DNA from: Pseudomonadota bacterium
GTDB taxonomy: Bacteria > Desulfobacterota > Desulfarculia > Desulfarculales > Desulfarculaceae
Reading direction: 5' to 3'
DNA length: 49,604 nt
Assembly: GCA_018819925.1 (NCBI GenBank)
Contig: JAHJPG010000144.1
Coordinates: 1 to 49,604, forward strand
Shown: positions 17,134 through 23,397 of the stretch, piece after piece
Layout: every line of letters begins with the position of its first letter
How positions within the stretch are numbered: the first letter of the stretch is position 1
Notes under the pieces: generated by a model
Told to the model about the DNA's origin: nothing
Database searches by the model: none
Seen by the model: the letters and a program-made list of their open reading frames with translations, nothing else
Position numbers and translations under genes: made by a program

Positions 17134-17145
17134 TACCAATTGGTA
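17134..17145. promoter_or_regulatory. TACC-AATT-GGTA palindrome, candidate enhancer site of glnA
   Basis: This is a perfect 12-base palindrome with its centre about 110 bases upstream of the predicted sigma-54 start site of glnA. The core is shared with sites at 12578-12589 and 14216-14229. Flanks TTCA and CTTTT also resemble the 14216 copy (TTTCA and TTTTT). I propose it as a binding site for the activator at 12643. Confidence 0.5.
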
Positions 17146-17223
17146 CTTTTCCACCGGCACATCCGGGGAGACTATCTTCTATAAACTTCGCTTGATCAAC
17201 ACCTTGCATATTTCAGCTTGGTT

Positions 17224-17239
17224 TGGCGCAAAAATTGCT
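17224..17239 (+). promoter_or_regulatory. Sigma-54 (-24/-12) promoter of glnA
   Basis: TGGCGC (17224-17229), five A, TTGCT (17235-17239) matches the sigma-54 consensus with correct spacing. The start site is expected near 17249. The inverted repeat GTTTGGC/GCCAAAC overlaps both ends of the promoter and reaches to about -1. Confidence 0.8.
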
Positions 17240-17360
17240 TTGCCAAACGCAAGATACCGATTTGCATAGTGCCGCGCCCAAGGACGTGTGACCGGACGGC
17301 TCCACGGCGGAAATTGCGGCCAGGGTCAAGCCAATTTAGTTCTCAAGGAGGAAAACGAGC

Positions 17361-18692
17361 ATGGCGAAAATGACCAAGGAAGGCGTCCTGAAGGCAATAC
17401 GGGACAACAACGTTAAGTTCGTTCGTCTGTGGTTCACCGACATCCTGGGCTTTTTGAAAAGCTTTGCCGTGTCTCCCAGCGAAATGGAACTGGCCATGGA
17501 AGAAGGCATGGGCTTTGACGGGTCTTCCATCCAGGGATTCGCCCGCATCGACGAATCCGACATGGTGGCCATGCCCGACCCCTCCACCTTCACCCTGCTG
17601 CCCTGGCGTAAAAAAGAAGACGGCGCCGTGGCCCGCATGTTCACCGACGTGCTCAACCCCGACGGCACCCCCTACGTGGGCGACCCCCGCTACGTGCTCA
17701 AGCGCCAGCTCAAAAAGGCCGCGGACATGGGCCTGACCATGTATGTGGGGCCGGAGCTGGAGTTCTTCTACTTCAAGGACTCCAAAGGCACCGAGACGCT
17801 GGACAACGGCGGCTACTTCGACCTGACCCCCCTGGACGTGGCCAGCGACCTGAGGCGCGACACCATCATGGCTCTGGAAAAACTGGGCATCGCGGTGGAG
17901 TACAGCCACCACGAGGTGGCCCCCAGCCAGCATGAGATCGACCTGCGCTACACCGACGCCCTGACCATGGCCGACAACGCCATGACCTACCGCTTGACCG
18001 TCAAAGAGATCGCCATGAAGCACGGCGTGTACGCCACCTTCATGCCCAAGCCCATCTTCGGCGAAAACGGCAGCGGGATGCACGTCCACCAGTCGCTGTT
18101 CAAGGGCAAAAAGAACCTGTTCTTCGACAAGAAAGACGAGTTCGGCCTGAGCCCCGAGGGCAAGAGCTACATCGCCGGCCTGCTCAAGCACGCGCCGGAA
18201 ATCTGCTCCATCATCGCCCAGTGGGTCAACAGCTACAAGCGCCTGGTGCCCGGTTACGAGGCCCCTGTGTACGTGGCCTGGGCCCGGCGCAACCGCTCGG
18301 CCTTGGTGCGGGTGCCCATGTACAAGCCCGGCAAGGAAGCCGCCACCCGCTGCGAGCTGCGCTGCCCCGACCCGGCTTGCAACCCCTACCTGGCCTTCGC
18401 TGTGATGCTGGCCGCCGGCCTGAAGGGTATCGAGGAGAAATACGAGCTGGCCGCTCCGGTGGAAGAGGACATCTTCGAGATGACCCCCAAGGAGCTCAAG
18501 AAGCACAAAATCAACTCCCTTCCCGCCACCCTGGGCGACGCCATCAAGCTCACCGCCAAGAGCCAGTTGGTCAAGGATACCCTGGGCGACCACGTGTTTG
18601 AGAAGTTCATCGAGAACAAAACCGCCGAGTGGGACGCCTTCCGCCTGCACGTCACCGACTTCGAACTCAAGCGTTACCTGCCCATCCTCTAG
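17361..18692 (+). CDS. glnA: Type I glutamine synthetase (short GSI-alpha form)
   Basis: This enzyme makes glutamine from glutamate, ammonium and ATP. At 443 residues it is the short GSI type rather than the roughly 470-residue GSI-beta form of enterics. Seen are GMGFDGSSIQGF near residue 49, the metal-binding GPELEFFYF near 130, HHEVAPSQHEID near 190, NGSGMHVHQS near 236 and RNRSALVRVP near 310. Where the adenylylated form has a tyrosine in its NLYDLPPEE motif, this protein reads EDIFEMTPKEL with Phe, so adenylylation at that site is not possible. GSI-alpha enzymes are usually controlled by feedback inhibition and transcription. The gene has its own sigma-54 promoter, AAGGAGG ribosome-binding site and strong terminator, so it is a single-gene unit directly after glnK. 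Confidence 0.97.
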   Translation: MAKMTKEGVLKAIRDNNVKFVRLWFTDILGFLKSFAVSPSEMELAMEEGMGFDGSSIQGFARIDESDMVAMPDPSTFTLLPWRKKEDGAVARMFTDVLNPDGTPYVGDPRYVLKRQLKKAADMGLTMYVGPELEFFYFKDSKGTETLDNGGYFDLTPLDVASDLRRDTIMALEKLGIAVEYSHHEVAPSQHEIDLRYTDALTMADNAMTYRLTVKEIAMKHGVYATFMPKPIFGENGSGMHVHQSLFKGKKNLFFDKKDEFGLSPEGKSYIAGLLKHAPEICSIIAQWVNSYKRLVPGYEAPVYVAWARRNRSALVRVPMYKPGKEAATRCELRCPDPACNPYLAFAVMLAAGLKGIEEKYELAAPVEEDIFEMTPKELKKHKINSLPATLGDAIKLTAKSQLVKDTLGDHVFEKFIENKTAEWDAFRLHVTDFELKRYLPIL

Positions 18693-18711
18693 GACCGGCG
18701 GCCGCGATTCC

Positions 18712-18747
18712 AGCCGGGGGGCCTTCGGGCCCTCCGGCTTTTTTTTG
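18712..18747 (+). terminator. Strong terminator after glnA
   Basis: A 12-bp stem, AGCCGGGGGGCC / GGCCCTCCGGCT with one G-U pair, is capped by a TTCG tetraloop and followed by eight T at about 18739-18746. Confidence 0.95.
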
Positions 18748-18852
18748 GTTCAGCCCTTTCCAACCAGACGGGCATGGGCTATAAAGCGGCCTAGCCTTGA
18801 AATTCCGTGAAGGTTGAAATCTTCGGGCTAACCATCTGCCCTAGGAGGCCCC

Positions 18853-19671
18853 TTGTCCGAAAACAGCAAATCCATCCTGCACCCGCCGGGGCAACACCTG
18901 GTCTTGGTAGACGAAAAGGACCGGCAGCACCTGATTCAGGTGCCCGAGCCCGAGCGCGTGGTTCGCCTCAAGAGCGAGGTCCTGGACCACGCCACCCTGG
19001 CCGCCCTGCACGACGGCGAGTTGCTCATCACTCCCCAGCGGCGGCGCTATCTGGTTTTCGTGCCCACCTTGGAGCAGGTGGTGATGAACATGCCCCGGGA
19101 GGCCCAGGTGATCTACCCCAAGGATCTGGGCTTGCTGCTCTTCTACGGTGACGTGGCCCCGGGCGCCAATGTCATGGAGGTGGGGGTGGGCCACGGCGCC
19201 CTGACCATGGCCCTGTTGCGGGCCCTGGGCCCCACCGGCCGCCTTACCAGCTACGACCTGCGCCGGGACCATCTTAACCGCACCAAGAAGAACGTCGCCG
19301 CCTACCTGGGCCCGGAGTTTCTGGAGCGCTGGGAGCCGGTATTGGCCGACCCCGTGGCCGAAGGCTTCGGCGGCCGGGTGTGCGACCGCCTGTTCAGCGA
19401 TATCCCCGAGCCCTGGGACCTCATCACCCCGGCGGCCGAGGCCCTGTCGCCGGGCGGCATCTGGGTGGCCTACGTGCCCACCGTCCTACAGCTCATGCGC
19501 CAGATGGAAGCCCTGCAGGGCGAAAGGCTCTTTTGCATGCCCACCGCCTTTGAAGCCTTGCAGCGCTACTGGCACGTGCTGCTCCCCTCATTGCGGCCCA
19601 AGCACGCCATGCGCGGGCACACTGGCTTTATCGTGACCGGCCGCCGCCGCTGGTTGCCTCCCGCCGACTAG
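18853..19671 (+). CDS. trmI: tRNA (adenine-58-N1)-methyltransferase TrmI
   Basis: This 272-residue protein resembles the GCD14/TrmI family, which methylates N1 of A58 in the tRNA T-loop using S-adenosylmethionine. An N-terminal small domain carries the conserved QVIYPKDLG. A Rossmann methyltransferase domain follows, with motif I MEVGVGHGALTMALLRALG near residue 112, acidic SYDLRRDH near 137 and the FSDIPEPWD active-site segment near 193. The C-terminus includes the conserved RPKHAMRGHTGF. The start is TTG at 18853, four bases after a perfect TAGGAGG; no ATG gives the full family N-terminus. It is followed by the DUF1178 gene 43 bases on. The assignment is confident at family level. Confidence 0.9.
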   Translation: MSENSKSILHPPGQHLVLVDEKDRQHLIQVPEPERVVRLKSEVLDHATLAALHDGELLITPQRRRYLVFVPTLEQVVMNMPREAQVIYPKDLGLLLFYGDVAPGANVMEVGVGHGALTMALLRALGPTGRLTSYDLRRDHLNRTKKNVAAYLGPEFLERWEPVLADPVAEGFGGRVCDRLFSDIPEPWDLITPAAEALSPGGIWVAYVPTVLQLMRQMEALQGERLFCMPTAFEALQRYWHVLLPSLRPKHAMRGHTGFIVTGRRRWLPPAD

Positions 19672-19714
19672 CGAGGGCCCACAGCCTGTGATACAAAGGT
19701 CTTAGAGGCGCGCC

Positions 19715-20140
19715 ATGATAATTTTCGACCTGCAATGCGACAAGGAGCATTCCTTCGAGGGCTGGTTCGAAGACCTCAAGGATCTCCAGCAGCAGATCAA
19801 AAAGGGTTTGGTTTCCTGTCCGATATGCGGCAGCGGCCAAATCCGGCGGGTTCCTTCGTCCTTTGGCATTTCCAAAAGCCGTAGCCAAGCCGAGCCAGAG
19901 ATGGCCGCCAAGCTGTTTGGCCAGTCGATCAAACGATATGTCCTGGAAAACTTCGAGGACGTGGGGCCCCAGTTCGCCAAGGAGGCCTTGAAAATCCACT
20001 ACGGAGCCAGCGAGGCGCGCAACATCCGGGGCGTGTCCACCACGGACGAAGAGAAGATGCTCAAGGATGAGGGGGTGGAATTTTTCAAGGTGGGCCCCCC
20101 GGCCCCCCCACCGGCCGACGGCGGCGAAGAGGAAGACTAG
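19715..20140 (+). CDS. DUF1178 family protein
   Basis: This 141-residue protein has the DUF1178 layout. The N-terminal MIIFDLQCDKEHSFEGWF is followed by a CPICG zinc-ribbon pair near residue 36 and then a Ser/Lys segment (RRVPSSFGISKS). A helical region (LFGQSIKRYVLENFEDVG) leads to the C-terminal EEARNIRGV-like segment, here EARNIRGVST, and an acidic Pro-rich tail. Only one CxxC pair plus Cys8 is available for metal binding. Function is unknown. AGAGGCG precedes the ATG. Its stop codon overlaps the stop of a small gene on the opposite strand through a shared CTAG. Confidence 0.85.
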   Translation: MIIFDLQCDKEHSFEGWFEDLKDLQQQIKKGLVSCPICGSGQIRRVPSSFGISKSRSQAEPEMAAKLFGQSIKRYVLENFEDVGPQFAKEALKIHYGASEARNIRGVSTTDEEKMLKDEGVEFFKVGPPAPPPADGGEEED

Positions 20141-20331
20141 TCCTTTTCCCTCCCGTCCCGGTCTTCGGAGCCCTGCGCCATGGCCTCGGCAGCGCAGGGC
20201 GCGTTTTTGGCCACCAAGCGTTTAAGGCGGGCGCAGTACAGGGCGGCGAAGGTGCGGCAGCTGCCGGCTCCGTCCACCGCCTCGTCTCGCGGAAAACTGG
20301 CCTCGGGGCAGCCAAGGTCGCACCAGCGCAT
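20137..20331 (-). CDS. Small Cys-rich protein, apparently conserved in relatives (64 aa)
   Basis: This 64-residue protein begins MRWCDLGCPEASFPRDEAV and continues with GSCRTFAALYC and KNAPC, giving five cysteines in the first 45 residues. From memory, similar short proteins with R/KWCD, DGSGSCRTF, ALYC and KNAPC occur in deltaproteobacterial genomes, so I think it is a real family; I cannot name it. The pattern suggests a zinc or iron-sulfur site. An excellent GGAGGATT ribosome-binding site precedes the ATG at 20331, which is why I reject the longer frame from 20373. It is convergent with the DUF1178 gene and divergent from cinA. Function is unknown. Confidence 0.75.
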   Translation of the reverse strand: MRWCDLGCPEASFPRDEAVDGAGSCRTFAALYCARLKRLVAKNAPCAAEAMAQGSEDRDGREKD

Positions 20332-20402
20332 GAATCCTCCAAAGCTAGGGGGCGGGCTAGAATTTAACCCCATGGCCGGTGGTGGTCAACCCCGCACGCC
20401 AG

Positions 20403-20431
20403 TTGACAAAAAACCGCCTCCTTGATAGCTT
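20403..20431 (+). promoter_or_regulatory. Sigma-70 promoter of cinA-thpR-recA
   Basis: TTGACA (20403-20408), exactly 17 bases, TAGCTT (20426-20431). The -35 box is perfect and the -10 box fair, with a leader of about 58 bases before the cinA ATG. I see no classical LexA box (CTGT-N8-ACAG or GAAC-N4-GTTC) nearby, although recA is the third gene. Confidence 0.65.
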
Positions 20432-20495
20432 GAAAAACTGGGTTTTTACCGGCGTGCGGGTGGGTTGGCCGACCCGGCCCGGGGGCGCGAGGGAT

Positions 20496-21749
20496 ATGCG
20501 CGGGGTCATAATCTGCATCGGCGATGAGCTTGTCAGCGGGCGGGTGGCGGAGCAAAACTCGCGTTTTGCCATGTCCCGCCTCAGCCCCCTGGGCTTTGCC
20601 TTTACCTCGGCGATTTGGGTGGGCGACGACATGGAGGCCATCGCCGGGGCCCTGGACCAGGCATTGGCCCAAGCTGATTTCGTCTTGGTCAGCGGGGGGT
20701 TGGGCTCCACCGATGACGACATCACCGCCAAGGCCGCGGCCCGCCACTTCGGCTTGGCCCTGGCCGAGAGCCACCGCATGATCCAGAACCTGCGGGAGTG
20801 CTTCGCGGCGGTGGGCCGCCAGGTGCCCCCCGGAGTGGAGCGCATGGCCCAGCTTCCCCAGGGAGCCAAGGTGCTGGACAACACCTGCGCCGGGTTCATG
20901 CTCACCACTCCAACCGGGCAACCGGTTTATTTTTTGCCGGGAGTGCCGGCGGAGAACCAGCGCCTGCTGGCGCGCCAGGTGCTGCCCGACCTCATGCGGC
21001 GCTTCGCCCCCCAGGAGGTGGCGGTGAGCCAAAAGTTCACCGTCTTCGGCTTGGGGGAAAGCGAGATCGCCCATCGCCTGGACGGGCTCAACGCCGGCTA
21101 TCCCGAGGTGGCGGTGGGTTACTATCCGGCGTTCCCTGCCGAGGAGGTGCTCCTGAGCCTGCGCACCGCCGAGCCCCGGCAGGGCGAGGCCCTGCTCAAT
21201 GAACTATGCGCCGAGGCGGCCCATCGCCTACACGGCATGGTGGTGGGCCAGGGCGAGCAAAGTTTGGCCGGGACCGTGGCCCAGCGGATGATCGCCCAGG
21301 AGCTTACCCTGGCCCTGGCCGAATCCTGCACCGGAGGGCTCATCGGCCACATGCTCACCGGGGTGGCCGGGGCCAGCGAATTTTTGGACCGGGGTCTGGT
21401 GGTCTATTCCAACCGGGCCAAGATGGAGCTGTTGGGGGTGGAGGCCCGGGTCTTGGAGCGCCAGGGCGCGGTGAGCCCGGAGGCCGCGGCCCAAATGGCC
21501 GCCGGGGCCCGCCTGGAGTCCGGGGTGGACCTGGGACTGGCGGTCACCGGCATAGCCGGACCTGGCGGCGGCGCCCCGGACAAGCCGGTGGGCACCGTGT
21601 TTTTCGGCCTGGCCGCCGAGGGCGGGGTCAAGACCATGCACCGGCGCTTCATGGGCAGCCGGGGGCAGGTGAAGCTCATGAGCGCCTGGACCGCCCTGGA
21701 CATGCTGCGGCGCTATCTGGAGGACCATGCGTTCCTTCATCGCCCTTGA
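20496..21749 (+). CDS. cinA: CinA family protein / nicotinamide-nucleotide amidase
   Basis: CinA proteins combine an N-terminal molybdopterin-binding-like (COG1058, ADP-ribose pyrophosphatase) domain with a C-terminal NMN deamidase domain that recycles nicotinamide mononucleotide. The N-terminal domain starts at RGVIICIGDELVSGRV and includes LVSGGLGSTDDD near residue 68. The C-terminal domain shows ALAESCTGGLIGHMLT near residue 272 and AVTGIAGPGGG near residue 350. I chose ATG 20496 (417 residues, usual length), preceded by GCGAGGG, over the longer frame from 20379, which would cover the promoter. The last 23 bases overlap thpR. Linkage to recA is widespread and suggests co-expression in DNA damage or uptake. 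Confidence 0.93.
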   Translation: MRGVIICIGDELVSGRVAEQNSRFAMSRLSPLGFAFTSAIWVGDDMEAIAGALDQALAQADFVLVSGGLGSTDDDITAKAAARHFGLALAESHRMIQNLRECFAAVGRQVPPGVERMAQLPQGAKVLDNTCAGFMLTTPTGQPVYFLPGVPAENQRLLARQVLPDLMRRFAPQEVAVSQKFTVFGLGESEIAHRLDGLNAGYPEVAVGYYPAFPAEEVLLSLRTAEPRQGEALLNELCAEAAHRLHGMVVGQGEQSLAGTVAQRMIAQELTLALAESCTGGLIGHMLTGVAGASEFLDRGLVVYSNRAKMELLGVEARVLERQGAVSPEAAAQMAAGARLESGVDLGLAVTGIAGPGGGAPDKPVGTVFFGLAAEGGVKTMHRRFMGSRGQVKLMSAWTALDMLRRYLEDHAFLHRP

Positions 21750-22302
21750 AATGCCCGGGGAGGTGAAAGAACACGCCGCCGGCCTGATCCGGGAGTTAAG
21801 GCCCAGCGGAGCCGACGTGAAATGGGTGGCGCCCCACAATCTCCACCTGACCCTCAAGTTCCTGGGCGAGGTGGACCCTGGCGCCACGGCGGATATAATC
21901 GCGGCCCTGGAAAACGCCTGCGCCGGACGGACGGCCTTGAGCCTGGCCGTCACCGGCTGCGGGGCCTTTCCCCAGCCCCGGGCTCCCCGGGTGGTGTGGA
22001 TGGGCCTGGAAGGCGAGGTGGCCCAACTGGCCGAATTGGCCCAGGCGGTGGAGGCGGCCATGGAGCCGCTGGGGTTTGAGCCCGAGAAACGAGCCTTCAG
22101 GCCCCACCTCACCCTGGGGCGGGTGCGCAGGCCCCGCCGGGTGGGCAAGGCCCCCAACGCCGCGCCCCTGGCCCGGGCCCTGGCCGGAGTGGGCCAAGCC
22201 GCCGGCCCTTCTTTTAGAGCCGGGCGGGTGATATTGATGAAAAGCACCCTGACCAAGTCGGGGCCCATTTATGAGCCTTTGCACCGCGTAACCCTGGTCT
22301 AG
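21727..22302 (+). CDS. thpR: RNA 2',3'-cyclic phosphodiesterase
   Basis: This 191-residue member of the 2H phosphoesterase family shows the two HxTx motifs: HLTL at residues 40-43 and a second HLTL near residue 127 in [10 protein letters not shown]. The N-terminus [12 protein letters not shown] is typical. Such enzymes open 2',3'-cyclic phosphates on RNA; the native substrate in most bacteria is unknown. The gene overlaps cinA by 23 bases, its ribosome-binding site must therefore lie inside cinA, and it ends 22 bases before recA. This indicates a three-gene operon. Confidence 0.93.
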   Translation: MRSFIALEMPGEVKEHAAGLIRELRPSGADVKWVAPHNLHLTLKFLGEVDPGATADIIAALENACAGRTALSLAVTGCGAFPQPRAPRVVWMGLEGEVAQLAELAQAVEAAMEPLGFEPEKRAFRPHLTLGRVRRPRRVGKAPNAAPLARALAGVGQAAGPSFRAGRVILMKSTLTKSGPIYEPLHRVTLV

Positions 22303-22324
22303 ACTGGGGCAACGGGAGGTTTTC

Positions 22325-23368
22325 ATGGCCGACAACGACACCCGCAGCCAGCGGGACAAAGCGGTGGACAGCGCGCTCAAGCAGATCGAGCGCAATTTCG
22401 GCAAGGGCGCCATCATGCGCCTGGGCAGCGGCGAGGCCGCCGAGAACGTGCCCGCCATCTCCACCGGCTCCCTGGGGCTGGACATCGCCACCGGCGTGGG
22501 GGGGGTCCCCCGGGGCCGCATCACCGAGATATACGGCCCCGAGTCCTCGGGCAAGACCACCCTGACCCTGCACGTCATCGCCGAGGCCCAGAAGGCCGGC
22601 GGAGTGGCCGCCTTCATCGACGCGGAGCATGCCCTGGACGTGGGCTACGCCAGGAAGCTGGGGGTCAACGTGGACGACCTTCTGGTCAGCCAGCCCGATA
22701 CCGGCGAGCAGGCCCTGGACATCGCCGAGATATTGGTGCGTAGCGGCGGAGTGGACGTGTTGGTGATCGACTCGGTGGCCGCCCTGGTGCCCAAGGCCGA
22801 GTTGGAAGGCGAGATGGGCGACAGCCACGTGGGCCTGCAAGCCCGCCTGATGAGCCAGGCCATGCGCAAGCTCACCAGCGTGCTGGCCAAGAGCCGCACC
22901 TCCCTGATTTTCATCAACCAGATCCGCATGAAAATCGGGGTGATGTTCGGCAGTCCCGAAACCACCACCGGCGGCAACGCCCTGAAGTTTTACGCCAGCC
23001 TGCGCCTGGACATCCGGCGCATCGGCAAGATTAAGTCCGGCGACACCGACGTGGGCAACCGCACCCGGGTCAAGGTGGTCAAGAACAAGGTGGCTCCTCC
23101 CTTCAAGCAGGCCGAGTTCGACATCCTCTTCGGCCAGGGCATCAACAGCCTGGGCGAGATGCTGGACATGGGGGTGGAGGCGGACATCGTGACCAAGAGC
23201 GGGGCCTGGTACTCCTACGGCGACGAACGCATGGGCCAGGGGCGGGACAACGCCATCAACTTCCTGGCCGACGCCCCAGAGATTTATCAAGAAGTATCCA
23301 CCCGGCTCAAGACCAAGCTGGGGCTTTTGCCCCCCGCCGCCGAAGAGCCGGAAAAATCGGCACAGTAG
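22325..23368 (+). CDS. recA: Recombinase RecA
   Basis: RecA forms filaments on single-stranded DNA, drives homologous recombination and triggers the SOS response. The 347 residues include the N-terminal polymerisation helix with [16 protein letters not shown], Walker A GPESSGKT near residue 74, the conserved EHALD near 100, the Walker B region [17 protein letters not shown]1 ([17 protein letters not shown]) and L2 ending in [15 protein letters not shown]. The C-terminal acidic tail is short ([10 protein letters not shown]). GGGAGG lies eight bases before the ATG. No RecX gene follows; alaS comes next after 29 bases. Confidence 0.98.
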   Translation: MADNDTRSQRDKAVDSALKQIERNFGKGAIMRLGSGEAAENVPAISTGSLGLDIATGVGGVPRGRITEIYGPESSGKTTLTLHVIAEAQKAGGVAAFIDAEHALDVGYARKLGVNVDDLLVSQPDTGEQALDIAEILVRSGGVDVLVIDSVAALVPKAELEGEMGDSHVGLQARLMSQAMRKLTSVLAKSRTSLIFINQIRMKIGVMFGSPETTTGGNALKFYASLRLDIRRIGKIKSGDTDVGNRTRVKVVKNKVAPPFKQAEFDILFGQGINSLGEMLDMGVEADIVTKSGAWYSYGDERMGQGRDNAINFLADAPEIYQEVSTRLKTKLGLLPPAAEEPEKSAQ

Positions 23369-23397
23369 CCCCCCAGCGTTAGGGAGCGCATAAGCTC

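Larger units (their letters stand above)
17055..17360 (+). other. glnA upstream control region
   Basis: No gene is seen. The stretch holds a perfect TACC-N4-GGTA palindrome at 17134-17145 and a sigma-54 promoter at 17224-17239. An inverted repeat GTTTGGC (17221-17227) / GCCAAAC (17242-17248) embraces that promoter. A leader of about 110 bases ends in the AAGGAGG ribosome-binding site of glnA. The AT-rich part at 17165-17275 contrasts with its GC-rich surroundings. Confidence 0.7.

Noticed and set aside
20379-20495. Upstream extension of CinA
   Set aside because: The extra 39 residues resemble no family member and cover a TTGACA-N17-TAGCTT promoter; the family start is at 20496.
20331-20500. 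LexA-type SOS box before cinA-recA
   Set aside because: Neither CTGT-N8-ACAG nor GAAC-N4-GTTC is visible; another LexA motif of this lineage cannot be ruled out.
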